Shown here piece by piece: positions 15,577-23,988 of a stretch of 60,492 bases of DNA. Positions within the stretch are counted from its first letter, which is position 1; every line of letters starts with the position of its first letter. The stretch is taken from the NCBI GenBank assembly GCA_046483125.1, contig JAWODU010000078.1, positions 1-60,492 on the forward strand, in the 5' to 3' direction. The stretch is from JAWODU01 sp046483125 (GTDB taxonomy: Bacteria > Verrucomicrobiota > Kiritimatiellia > UBA8416 > JAWODU01). Under the pieces are notes generated by a model. The model searched no databases and was not told where the DNA came from. It was given only the letters and a program-made list of their open reading frames with translations. A program made the position numbers and the translations under genes.

Positions 15577-16737
15577 TCAGCTTTTTCTGGCGGCGGACTC
15601 CTTGATGAGATTGAGTGCCACGACCTCGCGCTGGATCTGGTTGGTTCCCTCGTAGATCTGCGTTATCTTGGCGTCGCGCATCATCTTCTCGACGGGATAT
15701 TCCTTCATGTAGCCGTATCCGCCGAAAACCTGCACGGCGTCGGTGGTGACCTTCATGGCCACGTCCGAGGCAAACAGCTTGCACATTGCCGAAAGCTTGC
15801 TGATGTTTTTGGCGCCGCTGTCGATATAACGCGCGGCACGGTAAACGAGAGACCGCGCGGCCTCCACCTGGGTGGCCATGTCGGCGAGCATGAACTGCAC
15901 TCCCTGGAAACTGGAGACCGCCTTGCCGAACTGGCGCCTCTCGCGGCTGTACCGCACGGCTTCCTCCAGGGCGCCGGCGGCAATGCCGAGGGCCTGGGCG
16001 GCCACTCCCGGACGCGACTGATCGAAGGTCTTCATCGCCACCATGAATCCCATGCCTTGCCTGCCGATAAGGTTCTCGGCCGGAATACGGCAGTCATTGA
16101 AAATGAGTTCGCGCGTGGCGGATCCGCGTATTCCCATCTTGTTTTCCTTCTTTCCGAAGTCAAACCCGGGAGTGCCTTTTTCCACCACGAACGCGCTCGC
16201 GCCGCGTATGCCCCTTTTCCTGTCCGTCATTGCTATGACGCTGTAGATCTCGGCCTCTCCGCCGTTGGTGATCCACTGCTTGGTGCCGTTGAGCACGTAT
16301 TCGTCGCCGTCCTTCTCCGCGGTGGTTTTTACCGCCGCGGCATCGCTTCCGGCTTCCGGCTCGGTAAGAGCGAAAGCGGCCAGGGACTGACCGGAAGCTA
16401 TCCTCGGCAGATATTTCTGCTTCTGTTCGTCGGAGCCGAAAAGAAGAAGGGGATAGGTGCCCAGGCCGGTGGCGGCCAGTGCCAGGGATATGCCGCCGCA
16501 TACCTTGGAGAGTTCCTCGACGGCAACGACGGTTTCCATTACCCCGCCGCCCATTCCGCCGTATTTTTCGTCGATTGAAACGCCGAATAAATCCGATTCC
16601 GCGAAAATCTTCACTATGTCCCAGGGAAATTCCCCGGTTTCATCGTAGTGTTCGCGGACGGGTTTGATCTTTTCCTCGGCTATCTGCCGGCACAGATCGC
16701 GGATCATTTCCTGTTCTTCGGTCAGTCCATAGTCCAT
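15577..16737 (-). CDS. Acyl-CoA dehydrogenase
   Basis: A 386-residue FAD flavoenzyme of the acyl-CoA dehydrogenase family. It introduces the alpha-beta double bond into an acyl-CoA and passes electrons to ETF. Motifs include 'LTEEQEMIRDLCRQIAEE', 'ALTEPEAGSDAAAVKT', 'NGTKQWITNG', 'FGKKENKMGIRGS' and the C-terminal 'IYEGTNQIQREVV' with the catalytic glutamate used by short/medium-chain members. The frame is open to 16851, but a GGGAG site fits the ATG at 16737 (or the one two codons before). No other beta-oxidation or ETF gene is nearby, so the chain length and pathway are unclear. Confidence 0.9.
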   Translation of the reverse strand: MDYGLTEEQEMIRDLCRQIAEEKIKPVREHYDETGEFPWDIVKIFAESDLFGVSIDEKYGGMGGGVMETVVAVEELSKVCGGISLALAATGLGTYPLLLFGSDEQKQKYLPRIASGQSLAAFALTEPEAGSDAAAVKTTAEKDGDEYVLNGTKQWITNGGEAEIYSVIAMTDRKRGIRGASAFVVEKGTPGFDFGKKENKMGIRGSATRELIFNDCRIPAENLIGRQGMGFMVAMKTFDQSRPGVAAQALGIAAGALEEAVRYSRERRQFGKAVSSFQGVQFMLADMATQVEAARSLVYRAARYIDSGAKNISKLSAMCKLFASDVAMKVTTDAVQVFGGYGYMKEYPVEKMMRDAKITQIYEGTNQIQREVVALNLIKESAARKS

Positions 16738-16816
16738 GAGCATTTCTCCCTGCCTGGTTAATAAATCCCGGTTACAAAGGGACAGGCGTGATGGTATTTG
16801 CCGCCGCGGAAACGGG

Positions 16817-16862
16817 CAAGCGAAAAGTTGGCACCCCCGCGGGGGTGCCAATTTTCCGCTTG
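16817..16862. repeat. Strong palindromic hairpin in the hom leader
   Basis: Arms 16817-16838 and 16841-16862 are nearly perfect inverted repeats (about 22 bp, one G-U and one mismatch) around a GC centre, with 'GGCACCCCC' / 'GGGGGTGCC' at the core. It lies between the divergent acyl-CoA dehydrogenase and homoserine dehydrogenase genes. It could be a leader hairpin, or a palindromic repeat element. Confidence 0.85.
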
Positions 16863-16913
16863 TATGCCCGCACGGGCTGGACTAAGGTCCACGATATTAA
16901 TTGGGCGGAAAGG

Positions 16914-16939
16914 AAAGCGGCACAGGTGCCGCTTTTTTT
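16914..16939 (+). terminator. Intrinsic terminator / attenuator before hom
   Basis: On the plus strand 'AAAGCGGCAC' pairs with 'GTGCCGCTTT' and is followed directly by a run of seven T's. It lies 27 bases before the TTG start of hom and has no coding gene upstream on this strand, so it most likely acts as an attenuator for hom-lysC-cimA. Confidence 0.75.
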
Positions 16940-16965
16940 CGCTGGACTGGAAGAGGAGCGGTCTG

Positions 16966-18264
16966 TTGAAGAAAATCGGAATAGGGCTTCTGGGATTCGG
17001 CACAATAGGTACGGGTGTGATAAAAACACTCCGGGACAACGGCCGGGAACTGTCCGCGAGGCTGGGGATCGAGCTCTGCCTCGTGAAAACAGCGGATATC
17101 GACCTGGAAACCGACCGCGGCATAAAGGTGGATGCGTCCATGCTGACCTCCGACGCCGCCTCTGTGATTGACGATCCGGAAGTGGACATAGTTGTCGAGC
17201 TTATCGGCGGAACGACGGCGGCGGCCGGTCTGGTGAACCGCGCCCTTGAGCGCGGCAAACCGGTGGTTACCGCCAACAAGGCACTGCTGGCCGAACGCGG
17301 CGGAGAGATATTCGACCTGGCGGAAAAGAACGGCACGGCGGTCTATTTCGGAGCAAGCGTCGGGGGCGGAATACCTATAATCCGGGCCTTGAGACACGGA
17401 ATGATAGCCAACAAGGTGAACTATATCTGCGGCATACTGAACGGAACGTGCAATTACATACTTACCAGCATGGAACGTGAAGACATGAATTTCGGAGCCG
17501 CGCTGGCGCGCGCGCAGGAAAAGGGGTACGCCGAAGCCGATCCCGCCCTCGACATAGACGGCATGGATACGGCTCATAAGGCGGCAATACTGGCTTCCCT
17601 GGCCTCCGGAAGCGCACTTCCAATGGACAGGATCTTCGTGCAGGGGATTCGGGGCTTTGCCGAATCCGATCTGAGGTACTCGCTGGACCTGGGTTACAGG
17701 GTAAAACTGCTGGCGGTGGTGAAGCGTTACGACGGGGAAATAGAAGTGCGGGTACAGCCCGCGCTGGTGCCCCTCGGCCACGTACTGGCTTCCGTTTCGG
17801 GAGTTTTCAACGCCGTAACGGTGCGGAGCGATCCTGCAGGCGAAACCCTTTACTACGGCCGCGGGGCGGGGGAAAAGCCCACGGCAAGCACTGTTACCGC
17901 GGACATAGCGGATGCCGCGCGAGACCTGATCGCCGGGTGCCCGGCGCCTTCCCCGGTGAAAGCGCCTTCGGGAAAACCGCCGGACGTGAAGCCGGCGGAA
18001 GAATCCGGAAACCGGTATTATCTGAGGCTCTCCCTTATGGACAAACCCGGTGTGCTGGCCGGGATAGCTTCCGTGCTGGGCAAACACGGCATAAGCATCG
18101 CATCGGTTATTCAGAAGGAAAGCGGTTCGGAGTTCGTGCCGGTGGTGATAGTGACTCACCGGACCCGGGCCGGGGATATGGATGCGGCTCTGCGGAACAT
18201 CGATAAACTCGAGGAAACGGGCGCCGGAACAGTAAGACTCATCATCGAGGACCTGGAACAATGA
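16966..18264 (+). CDS. hom: Homoserine dehydrogenase
   Basis: A 432-residue NAD(P)-dependent enzyme converting aspartate semialdehyde to homoserine. N-terminal Rossmann fold 'IGIGLLGFGTIGTGVIKTL', the signature 'VVTANKALLA', catalytic region 'YICGILNGTCNYIL', 'ALARAQEKGYAEADPALDIDGMDTAHK', and a C-terminal ACT domain ('RLSLMDKPGVLAGIASVLGKHGISIASVIQKE'), suggesting feedback control by threonine. The frame is open upstream through the leader hairpins, but a TTG at 16966 with GAGGAG before it gives the normal N-terminus. Its stop overlaps lysC by ATGA. Confidence 0.93.
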   Translation: MKKIGIGLLGFGTIGTGVIKTLRDNGRELSARLGIELCLVKTADIDLETDRGIKVDASMLTSDAASVIDDPEVDIVVELIGGTTAAAGLVNRALERGKPVVTANKALLAERGGEIFDLAEKNGTAVYFGASVGGGIPIIRALRHGMIANKVNYICGILNGTCNYILTSMEREDMNFGAALARAQEKGYAEADPALDIDGMDTAHKAAILASLASGSALPMDRIFVQGIRGFAESDLRYSLDLGYRVKLLAVVKRYDGEIEVRVQPALVPLGHVLASVSGVFNAVTVRSDPAGETLYYGRGAGEKPTASTVTADIADAARDLIAGCPAPSPVKAPSGKPPDVKPAEESGNRYYLRLSLMDKPGVLAGIASVLGKHGISIASVIQKESGSEFVPVVIVTHRTRAGDMDAALRNIDKLEETGAGTVRLIIEDLEQ

Positions 18265-19610
18265 AAGTGTGCAAATTCGGAGGAAGCTGTCTGGCCGACG
18301 CCGAGAGACTGCGTCACGCCTGCAACATTGTCATGTCTGACCCGGAAAGGCGGCTCGTTGTTGTTTCCGCTCCGGGAGAACGTTATCCCGACGACACGAA
18401 GGTGACGGACCTGTTGATCGCCGCCGCCGAACGCGTGCTTGAAGGCAGACGTCCCGAAAAAGAAATGGACGAAATCACGGGCAGATTCGCGGCAATACAG
18501 GAAGCGCTCGGCCTTCCGGACTCAATCGTAAAGCAGATACGCGATGACCTGAACGATCGCCTCTCGGCCGACACCTCGCACCGGGAGAGATATCTCGACG
18601 GTGTGAAAGCCCGCGGGGAGGACTACTGCGCCAGGCTCGTGACGGAACAGCTCCGGGCCATGGGAGCCGACGGAAAATACATGGACCCGTGCACGGCGGG
18701 TCTCAGACTTTCCGACGAATACGGCAATGCCCGTCTCCTTCCGGAATCATACGAGAATCTGTCACGCTGGCGCGACTCTTCGGGCATTACGGTTTTCCCG
18801 GGGTTCTACGGATGTACTCCGCAGGGGGAAGTCGTGACTTTTCCGCGCGGCGGATCGGATATAACCGGTTCCATACTGGCCGCGGCGGTCAATGCCGAAC
18901 TGTATGAGAACTTTACGGACGTGGACTCGGTTTTCGCGGCCGATCCGGCCATAGTCCCGGAAGCCGGTCCGATCGAGGAGTTGACCTACAGGGAAATGCG
19001 CGAACTTTCGTACGCGGGATTCGGAGTGCTTCACGACGAGGCAATAGTGCCGGCTGTGCGCGCCGGTGTCCCCATCTGCGTCAAGAACGTTAAACATCCG
19101 GACTCGGCCGGCACCACCATACTGCCGGAACACCTGGGAAAATATTCGAGAGTGGCGGGAATCGCGGCCGCGTCGGGCTTCTGCACGGTGTTTTCGAGCA
19201 AGTACCTGATGAACCGCGAGATAGGTTTCGGCCGTCATCTTCTCCAGATATTCGAGGAGGAAGGGCTGTCTTACGAACACGCCCCGTCCGGAATCGACAG
19301 CATGTCGGTTCTGCTGTGCGAGCGCGGCTTCGACGGGGAGACCGAACGGACGGTCCGGGAAAGAATAGAAAAGGAACTCGGCGCCGACGCCGTTGAAGTC
19401 GAACGCGGACTTGCGCTTATAATGATCGTCGGAGAAGGCATGAGGCACACCGTCGGCCTGGCGGCGAAAGCGGCCGGGGCGATGGCGAAAGCGGGTGTTA
19501 ACATAGAAATGATGAACCAGGGATCTTCGGAAATCAGTATGATGTTCGGTGTCAGAGCCGCCGATCGCGAAAAGGCGGTGCGTTCCCTGTACGAGGCGTT
19601 TTTCTCATGA
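18261..19610 (+). CDS. lysC: Aspartate kinase
   Basis: A 449-residue monofunctional aspartokinase; it phosphorylates aspartate with ATP, the entry step to lysine, threonine and methionine. Start motif 'VCKFGGSCLADAERL', 'GFYGCTPQGEVVTFPRGGSDITGS' and 'ENFTDVDSVFAADP' mark the kinase domain (to about 280). Tandem ACT regulatory domains follow ('EIGFGRHLLQIFEEEGLSYEH', 'GLAAKAAGAMAKAGVNIEMMNQGSSEISMMF'). The start overlaps the hom stop and the stop overlaps the cimA start, each as ATGA. Expressed with hom, it feeds threonine synthesis. Confidence 0.94.
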   Translation: MKVCKFGGSCLADAERLRHACNIVMSDPERRLVVVSAPGERYPDDTKVTDLLIAAAERVLEGRRPEKEMDEITGRFAAIQEALGLPDSIVKQIRDDLNDRLSADTSHRERYLDGVKARGEDYCARLVTEQLRAMGADGKYMDPCTAGLRLSDEYGNARLLPESYENLSRWRDSSGITVFPGFYGCTPQGEVVTFPRGGSDITGSILAAAVNAELYENFTDVDSVFAADPAIVPEAGPIEELTYREMRELSYAGFGVLHDEAIVPAVRAGVPICVKNVKHPDSAGTTILPEHLGKYSRVAGIAAASGFCTVFSSKYLMNREIGFGRHLLQIFEEEGLSYEHAPSGIDSMSVLLCERGFDGETERTVRERIEKELGADAVEVERGLALIMIVGEGMRHTVGLAAKAAGAMAKAGVNIEMMNQGSSEISMMFGVRAADREKAVRSLYEAFFS

Positions 19611-21211
19611 AAAAGCAAACTGTCCGGATCTACGACTCTACCCTTCGCGACGGAGCTCAGGCCGAAGGCGTTTCGCTTTCGCTGGCTTCGAAAATCAAAC
19701 TGGCCAGGAGGCTTGACGCCTGGGGTGTGCACTACATTGAAGGCGGTTATGCCGGTTCCAACGAAAAGGACATGGCCTTTTTCAGGGAAATAAGCAAGAA
19801 GCCGCTTTCACACGCCAGGCTTGCCGCCTTCGGTTCGACACGCCGCAGGAAAACAAAGGTCCGGGAGGACGCGTTTGTGAAAAGCCTGCTCGAAGCCGGG
19901 ACGCCGGCGGTTACGGTTGTGGGAAAGGCGTGGAAGCTTCACGTGAAGGATGTTCTGCGCACTACGCGCTCCGAAAACCTGGCAATGGTAGGCGACACCG
20001 TCGAATTTCTGAAAGAGCGAGGCAAGGAAGTGATCTTCGACGCGGAACATTTTTTCGACGGGTACAAAGACGATCCCGAATTCGCGGTCTCTGTTGTGAA
20101 CAAAGCGGTTTCCGCCGGCGCGGACATGATAGTTCCCTGCGACACCAACGGCGGAACCATGCCGGAAGAGATATACGACGTAATGCAAACCCTGAATAAC
20201 GAACTCCGCGTTCCGCTGGGTATCCACGCGCATAACGATTCGGGGCTGGCGTTGGCGTGCTCTCTGGCCGCCGTACGCGCCGGCGCCCGGCAGGTGCAGG
20301 GGACCATTAACGGTCACGGCGAACGCTGCGGCAACGCCAACCTGTGTTCGGTTGTCCCCAATCTCATGCTTAAAATGGGATACAAATGCGTAGCTCCGAA
20401 ATCCCTGCGGAATCTGCGCGAACTGTCGCTTTACGTCGACGACTTGATAAACCTGCGCCCCGACACCAAAGCGCCTTACGTGGGGCAGAGCGCCTTCAGC
20501 CACAAGGGCGGCGCGCACGTTAACGCCGTGGAAAAGAACCCCCGCACTTACGAGCACATAGATCCGGAGCTGGTCGGAAACAGGCGGAGAAGCCTGATTT
20601 CCGAACTTTCCGGCGGAAGTAACGTGGTGCTGAAAGCCATAGAAATGGGCGTAAGCAAAAAGGAATCCGTGAACGGCGCCCGGGACATCCTGAAAGAACT
20701 CAAGAAACTGGAAAGCAAAGGCTATGCCTTCGAAGCAGCGGACGCTTCTTTCAGGATACTCATACAGAAAGTACTGAAGGAACATAAGCCGTTTTTCGAC
20801 CTGGAGGGGTTCAGGGTTATCGTCGAAAAGCGCGACAAGGATACTCCCTGTCTTTCGGAGGCTACAATCAAGGTCCGGGTCAAAGACGAAGCGGAACAGA
20901 TGGTAGCCGAGGGAGACGGCCCGGTACACGCTCTGGACAAGGCGCTTCGCAAGGCCCTTGTGCGCTTTTACCCGCCTATAGCAAAAGTGTTTCTCACCGA
21001 TTTCCGGGTGCGGATCCTGGATCCCGAGGACGCGACGGCGGCCAAGACAAGGGTGCTCATAGAGTCAAGCGACGGCAGGGAAACGTGGGGGACCGTCGGG
21101 GTCTCCGAAAACATCATAGAGGCCTCCTGGGAAGCCCTTGTGGACAGCGTGGAATACAAGCTGTTCAAAGACGAGGAAGCCGGACGCCGCGGGAACAATT
21201 CCAAGAGCTGA
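19607..21211 (+). CDS. cimA: (R)-citramalate synthase
   Basis: A 534-residue member of the DRE-TIM metallolyase family, citramalate synthase type. It condenses pyruvate and acetyl-CoA to citramalate, opening a threonine-independent route to 2-oxobutyrate and isoleucine. Metal and substrate motifs: 'IYDSTLRDGAQAEGVSLS', 'DAEHFFDGY', 'PCDTNGGTMPEEI', 'GIHAHNDSGLALACSLAAV' and 'QGTINGHGERCGNANLCSV'. The C-terminal domain (from about 390) is the regulatory LeuA-dimer type. Length fits the ~530-residue class, longer than isopropylmalate synthase-like forms. Last gene of the coupled hom-lysC-cimA operon; valS starts 4 bases later. Confidence 0.92.
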   Translation: MKKQTVRIYDSTLRDGAQAEGVSLSLASKIKLARRLDAWGVHYIEGGYAGSNEKDMAFFREISKKPLSHARLAAFGSTRRRKTKVREDAFVKSLLEAGTPAVTVVGKAWKLHVKDVLRTTRSENLAMVGDTVEFLKERGKEVIFDAEHFFDGYKDDPEFAVSVVNKAVSAGADMIVPCDTNGGTMPEEIYDVMQTLNNELRVPLGIHAHNDSGLALACSLAAVRAGARQVQGTINGHGERCGNANLCSVVPNLMLKMGYKCVAPKSLRNLRELSLYVDDLINLRPDTKAPYVGQSAFSHKGGAHVNAVEKNPRTYEHIDPELVGNRRRSLISELSGGSNVVLKAIEMGVSKKESVNGARDILKELKKLESKGYAFEAADASFRILIQKVLKEHKPFFDLEGFRVIVEKRDKDTPCLSEATIKVRVKDEAEQMVAEGDGPVHALDKALRKALVRFYPPIAKVFLTDFRVRILDPEDATAAKTRVLIESSDGRETWGTVGVSENIIEASWEALVDSVEYKLFKDEEAGRRGNNSKS

Positions 21212-21215
21212 GCGC

Positions 21216-23888
21216 ATGGAAAAGACCTACGATCCCCGAAGCATAGAAACCGAATGGTATCGGCGGTGGCTGGAGGCCGGGCTGTTTCATTCCGATCTGG
21301 ACGCGGGCGGCGAACCGTACTGTATCGTTATTCCCCCGCCCAACGTCACCGGCATACTTCACATGGGGCACGCCCTGAACAATACCATGCAGGACATTCT
21401 CGTCAGGTGGCGCCGAATGCAGGGCAGGAACGTCGTCTGGATGCCGGGCACCGACCACGCGGGTATCGCGACGCAGAACGTTGTGGAACGTTCCCTCAAG
21501 AAAGAAGAAGGAAAGACGAGGCAGGAACTGGGACGAGAAGCTTTCATAAGGAAAGTGTGGGAATGGCGGGAAAAGTACGGAAGCACCATTATCAACCAAT
21601 TGAAACGCCTGGGCGCTTCGTGCGACTGGGAACGGGAACGTTTCACCATGGACAGCGGCCTGAGCGACGCCGTCGCGGAAGTATTCGTGCGGCTTTATGA
21701 AAAGAGGCTGATCTACAGGGGCAGTTACATCATTAACTGGTGTCCCAGGTGCCAGACCGCTCTCTCCGACGAGGAAAGCGAACATGAACCCGCCCAAGGC
21801 AAGCTATACCACATAAGGTACCCTCTCCGGGGAAAAACCAACGGCGAAGAATACGTTACGGTTGCCACTACAAGGCCCGAGACAATGCTGGGGGATACGG
21901 CTCTTGCCGTAAACCCCGGGGACGCCCGTTACGGGGAACTCGAGGGGGCCGTGGCGATGCTCCCGGTAATCGGCCGCGAACTGAAAATAATAAAGGACGA
22001 ATACGTCGATCCCGAATTCGGTACCGGCATAGTCAAGGTAACCCCGGCCCACGATCCGAACGACTTTGAAACGGGTCTCCGCCACAGCCTGAAACAGATC
22101 AATATCATGAACGAAGACGGGACCATGAACGACCAGGCCGGTCCCTACAGCGGAATGGACCGGCTCGAATGCAGGAAAAAGCTCGTGGCGGAACTGAAAG
22201 AACAGGGACTTCTGGAAAAGGCGGAAGATCACAGCCATTCCATAGGCCATTGCTACAGATGCCGCACCGTGGTCGAGCCGAGGCTTTCCAGCCAGTGGTT
22301 TGTCAAAATGAAGCCCCTGGCGGCTCCGGCGATAGAGGCGGTAAAAAACGGCAGTATCGAATTTGTGCCCCGGAGATGGACCAAGGTGTACCTGGAATGG
22401 ATGGAAAACATCCGCGACTGGTGCATCTCGCGGCAGATCTGGTGGGGACATCGTATTCCGGTGTTCTACTGCGGTTCCTGTCGGCACCAATGGGCCAGTA
22501 GAACACATCCGGAATCCTGTCCCAAGTGCGGCTCCGGAGAAATCAGCCAGGACGAAGACGTGCTGGACACGTGGTTCTCGTCGTGGCTGTGGCCGTTCAG
22601 TACCTTCGGCTGGCCCGAAAACACCAGGGAACTTGATTTTTACTACCCGACCGACACGCTTGTAACCGCCCCGGAAATAATATTCTTCTGGGTTGCCCGA
22701 ATGATAATGGCCGGTTTGGAATTCATGGACGAGATTCCGTTCTCGAAGGTTTACATCCACGGTACCGTCCGTTCGGACGACGGCAGGAAAATGAGCAAGA
22801 GCCTCGGCAACGCCATAGATCCACTGGCGGCGTGCGATAAGTACGGGGCAGACGGGGTACGCTTCAGCCTCATGATGATCACGGCCGTGGGGCAGGATAT
22901 TTTTCTTTCGGACAGAAAATTTGAAATAGGCCGGAATTTCGGAACAAAGCTCTGGAATTCCGCGCGCTACATATCCATGCAGATGGAAGAAAACGCTCCT
23001 GAAACCGCGCCCGACTTCGATGCGGCGCTTTTGAGCCGCGACGATCAGCATATACTCGCCCGCCTGCAGAGACTGATACGGGAATGCAATGAGAACCTTC
23101 AGGCATTCAGGCTGAATGACGTCGCGCGCGGTCTTTACGATTTCGCCTGGCACCAGTACTGCGATTGGTATCTTGAATATTCAAAGCTGGTCTTCTATTC
23201 CGGCGATGAAGCGCGGAAAAAACAGGTTCTCCGCCTGATGAACTACGTGTTCTCCACCCTCCTGCGTCTTCTGCACCCCGTAATGCCTTTCATCACCGAA
23301 CACCTCTGGCACATAATGGGATACGCGAAAGAAGACGATTCCATCATGACCGCCGACTGGCCCCGCCCCGTGGACAACAAGACCCTTGCCGACTGGGGTA
23401 TAACAGATCAAACCGTCGGCTACGTGGAGGCCAAACACGATCTCATCGTCGCGGCGCGCGCGCTTAAAGCCGATTACAATATTCCATCTTCAAGAAAAAT
23501 AAACTACACTATCAAACCTTCGTCCGCGGAAAATGCCTCTCTCCTGAGAGAAGAAACGGAAAGCCTGGAAGTGCTTACGAATTCAGGCTCGGTCCGGATT
23601 GACGCAGATATCGAATCTCCCCGGGCCATGCCCAGCGCGGTTACCCCTCTCGGCACGGTTTTCATGGAAATAGAAGGCGTTGTGGACAGAAAGGCGGAAA
23701 GCGAACGCCTCAGCCGACAGCTCGCGGAGATGGAATCTCACCTGGAGCGCGCCAATACCAAGTTAAACAACGAGGATTTTCTGAAAAAAGCGCCGGCGGA
23801 AGTGGTGGAAAAACAGCGTTCGAGGCGCGACGAACTGATGCAGAAAAGGGAGAAGCTTGACCGCCAGATAAGCGTACTTTCCCGGTAA
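21216..23888 (+). CDS. valS: Valyl-tRNA synthetase
   Basis: An 890-residue class I aminoacyl-tRNA synthetase charging tRNA-Val. The 'HMGH' ATP motif is in 'NVTGILHMGHALNNT' and the KMSKS loop is 'GRKMSKSLGNAIDP'. Between them lies the CP1 editing domain ('TTRPETMLGDTALAVNP') and a zinc-like cysteine set ('CPRCQTALS', 'CGSCRHQW', 'CPKCGSGE'). The end forms the usual coiled-coil arm ('ESERLSRQLAEMESHLERANTKL'). The ATG at 21216 is 4 bases after cimA; an in-frame extension inside cimA is not credible. Possibly co-transcribed with the amino acid operon. Confidence 0.96.
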   Translation: MEKTYDPRSIETEWYRRWLEAGLFHSDLDAGGEPYCIVIPPPNVTGILHMGHALNNTMQDILVRWRRMQGRNVVWMPGTDHAGIATQNVVERSLKKEEGKTRQELGREAFIRKVWEWREKYGSTIINQLKRLGASCDWERERFTMDSGLSDAVAEVFVRLYEKRLIYRGSYIINWCPRCQTALSDEESEHEPAQGKLYHIRYPLRGKTNGEEYVTVATTRPETMLGDTALAVNPGDARYGELEGAVAMLPVIGRELKIIKDEYVDPEFGTGIVKVTPAHDPNDFETGLRHSLKQINIMNEDGTMNDQAGPYSGMDRLECRKKLVAELKEQGLLEKAEDHSHSIGHCYRCRTVVEPRLSSQWFVKMKPLAAPAIEAVKNGSIEFVPRRWTKVYLEWMENIRDWCISRQIWWGHRIPVFYCGSCRHQWASRTHPESCPKCGSGEISQDEDVLDTWFSSWLWPFSTFGWPENTRELDFYYPTDTLVTAPEIIFFWVARMIMAGLEFMDEIPFSKVYIHGTVRSDDGRKMSKSLGNAIDPLAACDKYGADGVRFSLMMITAVGQDIFLSDRKFEIGRNFGTKLWNSARYISMQMEENAPETAPDFDAALLSRDDQHILARLQRLIRECNENLQAFRLNDVARGLYDFAWHQYCDWYLEYSKLVFYSGDEARKKQVLRLMNYVFSTLLRLLHPVMPFITEHLWHIMGYAKEDDSIMTADWPRPVDNKTLADWGITDQTVGYVEAKHDLIVAARALKADYNIPSSRKINYTIKPSSAENASLLREETESLEVLTNSGSVRIDADIESPRAMPSAVTPLGTVFMEIEGVVDRKAESERLSRQLAEMESHLERANTKLNNEDFLKKAPAEVVEKQRSRRDELMQKREKLDRQISVLSR

Positions 23889-23988
23889 AAGCACGTATTC
23901 GGCGTTGCCTCACCCCTTGAAATTACCGCCGTAATCACACTAATTATATGGTGAAAGACCGTATAACATCTTTACAAGAGGGCGAGAT

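Noticed and set aside
16864..16965. A leader peptide with Thr-Ile-Leu-Ile codons upstream of hom
   Set aside because: The frame from the ATG at 16864 contains 'STILIG' but has no stop codon and runs straight into hom, so it is not a classical attenuator peptide.
21138..21215. Longer valS start inside cimA
   Set aside because: It overlaps the conserved cimA end and lacks similarity to ValRS N-termini.
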